Source of the DNA: Arthrobacter sp. 18067
GTDB taxonomy: Bacteria > Actinomycetota > Actinomycetes > Actinomycetales > Micrococcaceae
NCBI RefSeq assembly: GCF_902706295.1
Contig: NZ_CACSJJ010000002.1
Coordinates: forward strand, 186,001 to 250,000
Direction of reading: 5' to 3'
DNA length: 64,000 nt
Shown: positions 44,187-53,523 of the stretch, piece after piece
Numbering within the stretch: the first letter of the stretch is position 1
Layout: every line of letters begins with the position of its first letter
Made by a program: the position numbers and the translations under genes
Notes under the pieces: generated by a model
What the model was told of the DNA's origin: nothing
Databases searched by the model: none
What the model saw: the letters and a program-made list of their open reading frames with translations, nothing else

Positions 44187-45080
44187 ATGACTTCGAACTT
44201 GGCTGCAGTCAGCTATGGCGTGAATTTGTCCCCCGAATCCCTGGAGAATGTCCGGAAGGTGCTTGCCGACGCCGGCGTCGCAGTGTCATCGGAATCACAG
44301 GGCGGGGACGATCGCTTCAGTGTCTTCACGGCAGGACTCGCTGCGGGTTCGGATACGGCAACGGACCTGGCAGACGTCCGCCGGCAGGTAGCTGCCGCAG
44401 CCAGTGCCGGAATGGACACAGCCATAGTTCCCGAAAGCCTGCGGCAAGCATCCCGGAAGCTCCTCATCATGGATGTTGATTCGACACTGATTCAGCAGGA
44501 AGTCATCGAACTACTGGCAGCCTACGCCGGCAAGCGCGAGGAAGTCGCCGCCGTTACCGAGGCTGCCATGCGGGGCGAGCTGGACTTCGCCCAGAGCCTC
44601 CACGCCCGTGTGGCCGTCCTCGCGGGTCTGTCGGCCGACGTCGTCGACTCAGTGCGACAAGAGGTGCGCCTCAGCCTCGGTGCGGCAGAACTGGTGGCCG
44701 CGTTCAAGGATGCAGGCCATGTGGTTGCTGTTGTCTCCGGAGGCTTCAACCAGATCCTCCGTCCTATTGCCGAGGAACTCGGCCTGGACTATTGGATTGC
44801 CAACGAGCTTGAAATTGTCGACGGCGCGTTGACCGGTAAGGTCCTCGGCGCCGTAATCGATCGTGCAGCCAAGGAAAAGTACTTGCGTGAGTGGGCAGCC
44901 GCTGAGGGCATCAACCTTGAACACACCATTGCGGTGGGCGACGGTGCCAACGATCTCGACATGCTCAGTGCCGCCGGCATTGGCGTTGCATTCAACGCCA
45001 AGCCAGCTGTTCGCGCCGTTGCGGACGCCGCGATCAATATGCCGTTCCTTGACGCTGTCCGGCATATCGCCAACGTCTGA
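44187..45080 (+). CDS. serB: Phosphoserine phosphatase
   Basis: 297 aa. A short ACT-like N-terminal region (about 1-75) precedes a HAD domain: MDVDST with D96 nucleophile and D98 acid/base, VSGGF near 183, and VGDGANDLDM near 249. It dephosphorylates L-phosphoserine in serine synthesis. Single gene, divergent from the ABC ATPase. Confidence 0.93.
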   Translation: MTSNLAAVSYGVNLSPESLENVRKVLADAGVAVSSESQGGDDRFSVFTAGLAAGSDTATDLADVRRQVAAAASAGMDTAIVPESLRQASRKLLIMDVDSTLIQQEVIELLAAYAGKREEVAAVTEAAMRGELDFAQSLHARVAVLAGLSADVVDSVRQEVRLSLGAAELVAAFKDAGHVVAVVSGGFNQILRPIAEELGLDYWIANELEIVDGALTGKVLGAVIDRAAKEKYLREWAAAEGINLEHTIAVGDGANDLDMLSAAGIGVAFNAKPAVRAVADAAINMPFLDAVRHIANV

Positions 45081-45605
45081 CCCCCAATCTCCCTGGGCGG
45101 GGCCATGTCTTGATGACTGGCCGTGTCCTCACCCTCGCCGGTTCCACCCCCTGCGTGCCCTTTCGTGTGCCCAAAAGGGGGGGGGCGTCTTTCCGCCTAC
45201 CCATCGATGCATAGAAACGCCTAGGTGCATTTCGTGACGCGACAATTTGAACTTTTTATCAAATTGTCACTAATGGCCGATATGGCTGCTATTTGCCTCA
45301 CATGAATTTCGATGCTTTCGTGAATCAATGAACAATTGATGTGTAAAGTGAATACCTTGACGAGGAAATCCGTGGAGTACGCGGCAGTCCGGGATGACGG
45401 AAGTGCAGGGCAGGAAGTGAACCGTTCGGAGCTTACGTGGAAATGGTGGAAACGTCGCGAAGGATTCGAGTCGTTCGAAGACAGCCGGGCCCCCGATGGG
45501 GAGAGCACAACTCCCCTCCACGAAATCCTCCAGGACCACCAGTCCCGCACAGGGGCGAACTCCACCACTACCCGTGATGACACAACAGAACAGGAAGAAT
45601 TTCTT
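45081..45605. other. AT-richer intergenic/leader region before the Roadblock-like gene
   Basis: 525 bp with markedly lower GC around 45220-45340. It contains a G9 run (45177-45185), the 12-bp word ATTTCGTGACGC (45229-45240) shared with the region upstream of the orphan ATPase, and a perfect inverted repeat (45241-45268). There is also a 9-codon ORF (45302-45331) of doubtful meaning. From 45339 the Roadblock frame is open, so part of this may be coding (see GTG 45372). Confidence 0.6.
45241..45268. promoter_or_regulatory. Perfect inverted repeat upstream of the Roadblock-like gene
   Basis: GACAATTTGA (45241-45250) and TCAAATTGTC (45259-45268), 8-nt spacer. No T-run follows, so an operator or leader structure is more likely than a terminator. 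Confidence 0.55.
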
Positions 45606-45974
45606 ATGAGCTCGCTTGATGAAGCTACGAAACAACTGCTGTCCATCGAAGGCGCCACAGGCGCGGCCATCGTTGACTACTCCAGCGGAATGGCACTGGC
45701 CCAGGGTGGCAACCCCGGCTTCGACCTCGGCGTTGCCGCAGCCGGAAACTCCAATGTTGTCAGTTCAAAGCTCCGCACCATGGCCGATCTTGGCCTGGAC
45801 AGCAATATCGAAGACATCCTGATCACGCTGGATTCCCAGTACCACCTGATCAACGTCCTGAATTCAGCAGGGTCCAAGGGGCTCTTTGTGTACCTGGTGC
45901 TTGACCGTACCTACGCGAACCTGGCCCTGGCGCGCCACAAGCTCAGCAACATCGCCAAGGTTGTTGCCATCTGA
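45606..45974 (+). CDS. Roadblock/LC7-domain-like protein
   Basis: 122 aa. The whole length fits a Roadblock/LC7 fold: an N-terminal helix, GATGAAIVDYSSGMALAQGG as the first strands, a central helix, and YANLALARHKLSNI as the last helix. Such proteins bind or regulate small GTPases, as MglB and conservon proteins do, but no GTPase is adjacent. ATG 45606 has AGGAAG about 8-10 nt upstream. The same frame stays open to GTG 45372, which has GAGGA 5 nt upstream; a 200-aa form is possible but its first 78 codons have lower GC3. A strong terminator follows. Confidence 0.65.
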   Translation: MSSLDEATKQLLSIEGATGAAIVDYSSGMALAQGGNPGFDLGVAAAGNSNVVSSKLRTMADLGLDSNIEDILITLDSQYHLINVLNSAGSKGLFVYLVLDRTYANLALARHKLSNIAKVVAI

Positions 45975-45987
45975 TTCCTTCAGAGGA

Positions 45988-46028
45988 CCATAAAGGGCGG
46001 CCGCAGAAAGCGCGGCCGCCCTTTATGG
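45988..46028. terminator. Terminator between Roadblock-like and ATPase genes
   Basis: CCATAAAGGGCGGCCGC (45988-46004) with an exact inverted copy at 46012-46028, 7-nt loop. It is followed on + by TTTCTT. Confidence 0.9.
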
Positions 46029-46029
46029 T

Positions 46030-46093
46030 TTCTTGACTGGGCCAATTCTTGACTGGCCTAATTCTTCATGGGGCTAGTTCTTCACGCGCCGGG
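46030..46093. repeat. Four degenerate 16-bp tandem repeats at the 3' end of the tandem ATPase gene
   Basis: Units begin at 46030, 46046, 46062 and 46078, each starting TTCTT. The first two are near identical (TTCTTGACTGGSCYAA). The repeats span the stop codon and last codons of the - strand gene and continue into the intergenic space. Confidence 0.75.
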
Positions 46094-47666
46094 CACCGGC
46101 GCCAGCCGATTCAAACTTCACACCTAACATGTGGTGCACCAGAACATCCTCATTGGTATTGGCGTTGGCCTCGATGGTGACCAGTTCGCCGTCGCGCATT
46201 ACACCAATCCGATGGCACCAGTTGACCATTTCAGACAGGTCCGAAGACAAGAGGATGATCGCCACACCCGTGCGGCTGAGCTCCGTGAGCATCTTGTACA
46301 CGATCTCTTTGGCCCCAATATCGATTCCGCGACTGGGATGGCTGAGGATCAGTACGTCACAGGTGGTGGTCATCCATCTGGCGAGTTGCACTTTCTGGCG
46401 GTCGCCGCCTGAAAGGGTGGAGATGGCGCCCTGGATGTTGGTTGTGTTGATGCGCATGCGGTGAACCACATCAGCCACACCCCGAAGCTGGGATATCTCA
46501 TCCTGAAGGCTCTCATTGCCCGCTTGGGCCCCATGCTGAAGCCCGTCTGCAATGCTGGCTTCGTACTCGTAGTCGTCGGCCGCATCCGGGGAATAGCCAA
46601 TCTTCAAGCGCCGAGCGTCATGGACCCCCCGGATCTCTACTTGATTCCCGTACAGGTGAATCTGCCCTGAGGTGCTTGGGTGAAGACCCGCAAGAGCCTC
46701 AACCACTTGATGTACGCCGGACCGGTGGGTCCCCACCAGGCCGAAAATTTCGCCCTTGGCCACAGTGAATGTCACATTCCGAACCCTGTCCCCCACGCTG
46801 AGGTTGGCGATCCGCAACGCCTTGTCGCCGGCTGCCGGATCAGTCGGCCTGGCGGCTTTCTCCGGTTCCTGTTGGAGCAGGAGGAAAGCAAGTTCCTCGG
46901 CGTCGGTTTGGCTGGCTTCCAGGGTCTTGTGAACCTTGCCATCCCGCATGACAGCGATCCGGTGCGCAATGGATCGGACTTCATCAAGCCGATGGGTGAT
47001 GTAGATGATTGCCCGGCCTTGACGGGTCAGCATCCTCAAAACCTGATGCAACACAGCAACGTCGTGATCCGGCAGTGAAGCAGCCACTTCATCCATGATC
47101 ACGAGCTGGGCTTCTTCGGCGACCATGCGCATAACTTCCACGAGCGCCTGTTCGGCACGGATCAGCGTCCCGACCTTGGCATCCGGATCCATGCTGATGC
47201 CTATTTCCCGGATCAGCTTGGCCGCTTGATCACGGAGTTCACCATGAGACTTTCCTGCCTGAAAAGTACCGCGGAATATTGCCTCGGTGATCGTCAGGCC
47301 GGGATCGATCCGGAAGTTTTGGGGAATCAAGCCGACTCCGCAGGCCTGCGCTTCTGCGATGGAGTCCGGTCCGTAATTCTCCCCTGCGAGAGTGATCTGT
47401 CCGAGGTCGTGCTTGTGGGATCCGGCCAAGACGCCCATCAAAGTGGTCTTGCCGGCACCATTGGTTCCGATCAACCCCAGAATCTCGCCTCGATGCAAGG
47501 AAAGCCCAACGCCTTTGAGGATGCGCCGATGGTCGTACGAGGCGTGAATATCCTCAGCATGCAATAACAGGTCCAAGAAAGCTCCTAATCCCAGGGACGA
47601 TAGCAGCCCATGCGAGTTCATGGCGAAGCTTTCCAGCATCGTGCCTGGGGCGTTGGACTGCGGCAT
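46074..47666 (-). CDS. Orphan tandem ABC ATPase, sugar-importer type, with degenerate second domain
   Basis: 530 aa, two nucleotide-binding domains like RbsA/MglA. Domain 1 has intact Walker A GTNGAGKTT (67-75), an eroded signature (TLIRAEQ, about 167-173) and Walker B VIMDEVAASL. Domain 2 has no Walker A lysine (GTHRSGVHQ, 312-320), an intact LSGGDRQ (418-424), and a Walker B that reads LILSHPSRGID, so the Asp-Glu pair is replaced by Ser-His. No permease or sugar-binding protein is nearby. ATG 47666 has GGGGGAG just upstream; ATG 47696 and ATG 47621 are alternatives. The ~250 bp upstream is AT-rich and shares ATTTCGTGACGC with the Roadblock gene. Confidence 0.8.
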   Translation of the reverse strand: MPQSNAPGTMLESFAMNSHGLLSSLGLGAFLDLLLHAEDIHASYDHRRILKGVGLSLHRGEILGLIGTNGAGKTTLMGVLAGSHKHDLGQITLAGENYGPDSIAEAQACGVGLIPQNFRIDPGLTITEAIFRGTFQAGKSHGELRDQAAKLIREIGISMDPDAKVGTLIRAEQALVEVMRMVAEEAQLVIMDEVAASLPDHDVAVLHQVLRMLTRQGRAIIYITHRLDEVRSIAHRIAVMRDGKVHKTLEASQTDAEELAFLLLQQEPEKAARPTDPAAGDKALRIANLSVGDRVRNVTFTVAKGEIFGLVGTHRSGVHQVVEALAGLHPSTSGQIHLYGNQVEIRGVHDARRLKIGYSPDAADDYEYEASIADGLQHGAQAGNESLQDEISQLRGVADVVHRMRINTTNIQGAISTLSGGDRQKVQLARWMTTTCDVLILSHPSRGIDIGAKEIVYKMLTELSRTGVAIILLSSDLSEMVNWCHRIGVMRDGELVTIEANANTNEDVLVHHMLGVKFESAGAGARRVKN

Positions 47667-47866
47667 AAACTCCCCCATCATGGGTTTATGCAGCATGCTG
47701 TCAACTACTCACTGGGGCGCCTTGGAGAGTCAACCAGATGAATTCCATAAATGCAAAGCAGAATAGGCGAAACAACAAATGCTATTTCGTGACGCAAAAA
47801 TCTTCACTATTTATAGAATCGTAATTTCATTTCATGGCATGGCCTTAATCTGACCTGGCGCTTAAA
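47667..47866. other. AT-rich upstream region of the orphan tandem ATPase
   Basis: Low GC (stretches such as CTATTTATAGAAT and AATTTCATTTCATGG), holding the promoter for the - strand ATPase. It contains ATTTCGTGACGC at 47784-47795. No ORF with coding character was seen. Confidence 0.5.
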
Positions 47867-47904
47867 CAGCAGCGGCCCAGGACATTCGTCCCGGGCCGCT
47901 GCTG
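47867..47904 (-). terminator. Terminator of the downstream SDR gene
   Basis: CAGCAGCGGCCC pairs with GGGCCGCTGCTG, with an imperfect inner stem, followed on the - strand by TTTAAG. Confidence 0.75.
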
Positions 47905-47915
47905 TCAAGGCTGTT

Positions 47916-48668
47916 TTACTCAGCAGTATTGCCGAAGTAGTCGGCGCCTCCAACGTATTCGGTGTGTCCGGATTCGACGTCAGCAGTGGCCATCTTGGCT
48001 ACTTCAGCTGCAAACTCCTCCACGGAGTACAGCTTGCCTGCTTCGGCGCGGCGGGCTTCGATTGCTCCCGGGTTGGAGCGGTCCAGCAGGGTCGCCGTAA
48101 CGGTGCCCTCGATCATGTCACCGGAAACAACCACCAGTGAGATGCCCTTGTCCGCGAGATTGGGAAGGAGGGCGCGTAGTGCATCCTCACCGGCGCGCTT
48201 GCTCTTGGCTACGGGCTCGTACTCGGGCATGGTCGGGACGGTCTCAACAAAGTGTGCCTGGTGGCTGGTGACGAATACGACACGTGAGCCCTCAGGCATG
48301 AGCGGAACGGCTGCATTGAGCATGTTGACCTGCGCATCGCGGTTCAGCTTCAGTGCGTAGCCCTCCTCCATGCCCGATTCCATACCGCCGGAAGCGTTGA
48401 GCACCAGGACGTCAAGCGAACCGAACTCCTCCATGGCCGTACTGGCGAGGGCGTGCACACCTTCATCGGTGGTGAGGTCTGCGCCCACCGCAGCTGCACG
48501 ACCCCCAGCTGCCTGGATGTCCGCTACTACCTTGTTGGCGCGGGGCGCCTTCTGCCGGTAGTTAACTACGACGGCGGCGCCCTCGCCGGCGAGGATCTTG
48601 GCAACTTCGGCGCCAATTCCGCGGGAAGATCCCGTGACGATGGCGGTCTTGTTATCCAGCGTTCCCAT
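47916..48668 (-). CDS. SDR-family oxidoreductase with unusual active-site spacing
   Basis: 250 aa. TGSSRGIG (12-19) binds NAD(P); NASGG (91-95) replaces the usual NNAG. S135 is in TSHQAHF. The expected YxxxK is not met: Y150 is followed by K155 and K157 in YEPVAKSKRAG. This pattern may be a conserved actinobacterial subfamily. Substrate unknown. It lies 115 nt downstream of the FabG-like gene on the same strand and has its own terminator. Confidence 0.8.
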   Translation of the reverse strand: MGTLDNKTAIVTGSSRGIGAEVAKILAGEGAAVVVNYRQKAPRANKVVADIQAAGGRAAAVGADLTTDEGVHALASTAMEEFGSLDVLVLNASGGMESGMEEGYALKLNRDAQVNMLNAAVPLMPEGSRVVFVTSHQAHFVETVPTMPEYEPVAKSKRAGEDALRALLPNLADKGISLVVVSGDMIEGTVTATLLDRSNPGAIEARRAEAGKLYSVEEFAAEVAKMATADVESGHTEYVGGADYFGNTAE

Positions 48669-48783
48669 TCATGCTCCTTTGTTCACTTCATCCAAATTCC
48701 GTGGCCTCGACTTCCATCATGCCAGCGGCAGCGATGAATTCGGTTGTTGGTCCCGGACAAAAACAGGGGTACAGGCTAGTGGG

Positions 48784-49509
48784 CTAGTGCCCCATGCCCA
48801 GGCCGCCATCAACCGGGATGACGGCGCCGGAGATATAGGCGGCTTCGTCGCTGGCCACCCAGCGCACTACGTCTGCTACTTCGGAGGCCTCGGCGAAGCG
48901 TCCTGCAGGTACGTTGGCCAGGTAGGATTTCTGGGTTTCCTCCGGCAATTCAGCAGTCATGTCAGTGTTGATGAAGCCTGGCGCTACTACGTTGGCCGTG
49001 ATGCCCCGGCTGCCGAGCTCCCGGGTCAGCGACCGCGCAATGCCTACCATTCCGGCTTTGGAAGCGGAGTAGTTGATCTGCCCGGGTGCGCCGTAGAGGC
49101 CGGAGACGGAGGAGATCAAAACTACACGGCCCTTGCGAAGGCGGATCATGCCCTTGGACGCGCGCTTGATGACACGGAACGCCCCTGTGAGGTTCGTATC
49201 CAGGACGGACGTGAAGTCGTCTTCGCTCATTCGCAGCAGAAGCGTGTCCTTGGTGATCCCGGCATTGGCGACCAGTACTTCAACGGGGCCGTGTGCCTCC
49301 TCGACAATCTTGAAGGCAGCGTCTACGGATGCTTCGTCCGTAACATCGGCCTTGACGCCCAGGATGCCTTCAGGCAGGTCTGTTTCACTGCGGTAGGTGA
49401 CGGCAACCTTGTCTCCGTTGGCAAGGAACGATTCGGCAATGGCGAGGCCGATGCCGCGGTTGCCTCCGGTGATGAGGACGCTGCGGCCGGTTGATACTGC
49501 TTCAGACAT
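48784..49509 (-). CDS. fabG: 3-oxoacyl-ACP reductase (FabG-like)
   Basis: 241 aa. TGGNRGIG (14-21), NAG in LVANAGIT, S in ISSVSG, and YSASK give a complete SDR triad. APGFINTDMTAELPE is typical of FabG1-type reductases. It reduces 3-oxoacyl-ACP in fatty-acid synthesis. ATG 49509 has CGGAG 7-8 nt upstream. It is divergent from the DUF3099 gene. Confidence 0.87.
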   Translation of the reverse strand: MSEAVSTGRSVLITGGNRGIGLAIAESFLANGDKVAVTYRSETDLPEGILGVKADVTDEASVDAAFKIVEEAHGPVEVLVANAGITKDTLLLRMSEDDFTSVLDTNLTGAFRVIKRASKGMIRLRKGRVVLISSVSGLYGAPGQINYSASKAGMVGIARSLTRELGSRGITANVVAPGFINTDMTAELPEETQKSYLANVPAGRFAEASEVADVVRWVASDEAAYISGAVIPVDGGLGMGH

Positions 49510-49681
49510 ACTTTCGCTCCGAAATTCTGCGGCATACGCTTGCCGCTTTGAAGAGGGATTTTCCTGTGTCGATCTTATCCGCCCGCAGCATCCCGTCGGC
49601 AGCCGTCACGTCGCGCGGTTTGGGCCGCTACGGCCTTGGTGAGAGAATTGATAGAGGCCTTTGGAGCGTGATGATTCAGTT

Positions 49682-50158
49682 GTGACACGAGAAAACAGTC
49701 CCCTGCAGCAAGTGCCCGGGGAACCGGATGCTGTTTCCGGTGACCCCGAAGTCCACAGCATCACAGATGCGGCTGCGGCGCACTCTGAAGACATGCGTGA
49801 GCGCATGATCAAGTATGCGGTCGCCATGGGTATCCGTATGGTCTGCATAGTCCTTATTTTTGTGGTGGACGGCTGGTTCAAGATCATTGCCATCGCAGGC
49901 GCCGTGTTCCTTCCGTGGATCGCTGTGGTCATCGCCAACGGCAACGATAAGGCCGAGGACCACAGCGAGTCTTTACTGGACTACGTTGCAGTCCCTGAAA
50001 TCGAACGCTCCACCCAACCTGAAGAAGAGCCGTCGGACGCGCCCACTGTGCTCCAGGGAGAGCTGGTGGATGATGAATCACCGACCAAACAAGAGGGCCC
50101 ATCGACGGGTCATGCAACCGAAGCCGGGCAATCCGGCGATGAACGGGCGGCCTCATGA
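49682..50158 (+). CDS. DUF3099 membrane protein
   Basis: 158 aa. The DUF3099 core is SITDAAAAHSEDMRERM followed by two membrane segments (about 46-67 and 68-86) with VDGWFKII between them, then an acidic Pro/Glu-rich tail. Function unknown. GTG 49682 is chosen; TTG 49661 is an alternative and no strong SD is visible. It is the first of four same-strand genes linked by overlaps (ATGA to the next). Confidence 0.78.
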   Translation: MTRENSPLQQVPGEPDAVSGDPEVHSITDAAAAHSEDMRERMIKYAVAMGIRMVCIVLIFVVDGWFKIIAIAGAVFLPWIAVVIANGNDKAEDHSESLLDYVAVPEIERSTQPEEEPSDAPTVLQGELVDDESPTKQEGPSTGHATEAGQSGDERAAS

Positions 50159-50430
50159 ACATTTTTAGTCTTGCTGGCCCAGGTGGGGCCGGCCAGGAGT
50201 CCGCACGCGCCACAGGACCGGCGATGTGTTCCCGCAAGGGCTGCCGATCCGGGGCCCAGTGGCAACTCCTGTGGAACAATCCCCGGATCCACACCCCCGA
50301 GCGACGCAAAGTGTGGCTTTCTTGTGGAGACCACCGTGAGTGGCTGGAGGACTACCTGCAAACGCGTAGCCTTTGGAAGGAAACCGTGCCCTTCACGGAG
50401 TCCGAAGCCTCGGCGAACGAGGCCGGCTGA
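50155..50430 (+). CDS. Small Cys/His protein, conserved in actinobacteria (function unknown)
   Basis: 91 aa. C25-x4-C30 and C57-x2-H60 in MCSRKGC and LSCGDH suggest a small zinc site around the conserved WNNPRIHTPERRKVW core. ATG 50155 overlaps the DUF3099 stop as ATGA. The next gene starts immediately after its stop. Confidence 0.78.
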   Translation: MNIFSLAGPGGAGQESARATGPAMCSRKGCRSGAQWQLLWNNPRIHTPERRKVWLSCGDHREWLEDYLQTRSLWKETVPFTESEASANEAG

Positions 50431-51297
50431 ATGTATCGATTCCTCTTCTCCAGCAAGTGGCTGGGGTACTTCGTCCTGGCTGTCATCTTCGCTACGGCCT
50501 GCGTGTTTCTGGGCCGCTGGCAGATGGACCGCCGGGCCGAAACGCTGGCAGAAATCAACCGCGTGGTCAGCAATTACTCCGCCACTCCCATCCCCTACGC
50601 CGAGATCAAGAACCAGTTCGACTCCCTGGACCCTGAACGGGAATGGACACAGGTGCAACTGCGTGGCAGCTACGACCTCGATGGCCAGCGGGTTGTGCGT
50701 AACCGGCCGTTGAACGGACAGCCAGGTTACGACGTCGTGGTTCCTTTCCGCCTGACCACAGGCGAAGCAGTGGTAATTGACCGCGGGTGGCTGCCGATCG
50801 GCAACAACACTCCCGGCCGTCCCGATGTTGTACCGGCCCCACCAACCGGCCAGGTTACCGTGGTGGCGCGTCTCAAGCCCGCTGAACCCAAATTGGATCG
50901 CGGAGCGGTGGACGGGCAGTTGGCCTCCATTGACCTGGCCAGTTTCGCCAGCGAGCTCCCCTACCCCATCGCCACTGGTGCTTACGGACAACTCGCCAGT
51001 GAAGATCCGGCCGTGCAGCCGATGCCAACGCCGTTCCCCAAACCGGCAACCGAGGAAGGAACGCACCTCTCCTATTCGCTGCAATGGTTCGCTTTCGGCG
51101 TCCTGATGTTCATCGGTTTCGGCTATGCCGCACGGCAACAGGCCCGCAACGCGGCCATTGACGCCGAAGACGAAGAGGACGAGCAAATAATCGCCGCCGG
51201 TGGCACGCCGAAGAAGCGCACTCCTGCTCCTCGGAAGAACAAGCGCGCCACGTCCGAAGAAGAGGAAGACGCGATCCTGGATGCTCAAGGCTACTGA
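50431..51297 (+). CDS. SURF1-family cytochrome oxidase biogenesis protein
   Basis: 288 aa. A membrane segment at about 11-29 (GYFVLAVIFATACVFLGRWQ) is followed by the SURF1 soluble domain: VQLRGSYD, VRNRPLNGQPGYDVVVPF, VIDRGWLP. A second membrane segment is near 218-236 (LQWFAFGVLMFIGFGYAA), with a charged C-terminal tail. It helps assemble the heme a site of cytochrome c oxidase. ATG 50431 directly follows the preceding TGA. Confidence 0.9.
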   Translation: MYRFLFSSKWLGYFVLAVIFATACVFLGRWQMDRRAETLAEINRVVSNYSATPIPYAEIKNQFDSLDPEREWTQVQLRGSYDLDGQRVVRNRPLNGQPGYDVVVPFRLTTGEAVVIDRGWLPIGNNTPGRPDVVPAPPTGQVTVVARLKPAEPKLDRGAVDGQLASIDLASFASELPYPIATGAYGQLASEDPAVQPMPTPFPKPATEEGTHLSYSLQWFAFGVLMFIGFGYAARQQARNAAIDAEDEEDEQIIAAGGTPKKRTPAPRKNKRATSEEEEDAILDAQGY

Positions 51298-51766
51298 TAC
51301 GCGACCTGATCCCGTCGCCAATGTAAGGTCCGCTTTGACGGCAGCCGGTGCTCAGGACACGGTCCGGCTGTTCGAGGAGAAGGTGCCCACGGCAGCCGCA
51401 GCTGCGGCGGTCCTGGGATGCGAGGTCGCCGCGATCACCAACAGCCTGGTGTTTGAACTGGACGGTGAACCGTTGCTGATCCTGGCCAGCGGTGCAGCCA
51501 AGGTTGATACAGCATTGGTTGCAGCACAGGTGGGCACAGGCAAGATCCGCCGCGCCACACCGGATTTCGTGCTGAAACATACCGGCCAGGAAGTAGGCGG
51601 AGTAGCGCCAGTAGGCCACCCACAGAAACTCCGCACCATCCTGGACACGTCCCTGCAGGAACACCTTGTCCTCTGGGCCGGAGCCGGAGACCACAACTCC
51701 ATGTTCTCCATCAGCTACGAGGAACTAGCGCGCATCACCGATGCCGAACCTTTGCAGGTCCGCTAG
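51281..51766 (+). CDS. YbaK/EbsC-family aminoacyl-tRNA deacylase-like protein
   Basis: 161 aa. The family core is AAAVLGCEVAAITNSLVF, then LLILASGAAKVD, and GVAPVGHP near residue 110. It may hydrolyse misacylated tRNA. ATG 51281 overlaps the SURF1 gene by 17 nt. It is convergent with the ABC-F gene across a repeat-rich spacer. Confidence 0.82.
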   Translation: MLKATDTRPDPVANVRSALTAAGAQDTVRLFEEKVPTAAAAAAVLGCEVAAITNSLVFELDGEPLLILASGAAKVDTALVAAQVGTGKIRRATPDFVLKHTGQEVGGVAPVGHPQKLRTILDTSLQEHLVLWAGAGDHNSMFSISYEELARITDAEPLQVR

Positions 51767-51784
51767 GCAGCGCGAAGGCCACTT

Positions 51785-51915
51785 GCCCGCGAGCGAAGCG
51801 GCGCGGTTGATCTGCGTAGCGTGCGTCCAAGCGAGGAACTAGCGAGCACGCGGCAGATTAAGCGCGCCGCGCAGCGGTACGCAACCACATGCGCCGCGCA
51901 GCGGTACGCAACCAC
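51785..51915. repeat. Intergenic repeat cluster: inverted repeat plus 25-bp direct repeat
   Basis: Two identical 25-bp units (51864-51888 and 51891-51915, 2-nt gap) lie just after the ABC-F stop. To their left GGCGCG..TTRATCTG-like arms (about 51795-51820 and 51845-51870) form a long imperfect inverted repeat. They sit between two convergent stops, so they may act as a terminator or REP-like element. Confidence 0.75.
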
Positions 51916-51924
51916 CGCTGAAAG

Positions 51925-53523
<1,599 letters not shown>

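Noticed and set aside
45177..45185. G9 homopolymer as a phase-variable tract
   Set aside because: It is 40-60 bp before the AT-rich promoter region and not inside a gene or between -35 and -10, so no switching effect can be supported.
45302..45331. Nine-codon ORF (MNFDAFVNQ) as a leader peptide
   Set aside because: No SD and no run of regulatory codons; too short to distinguish from chance.
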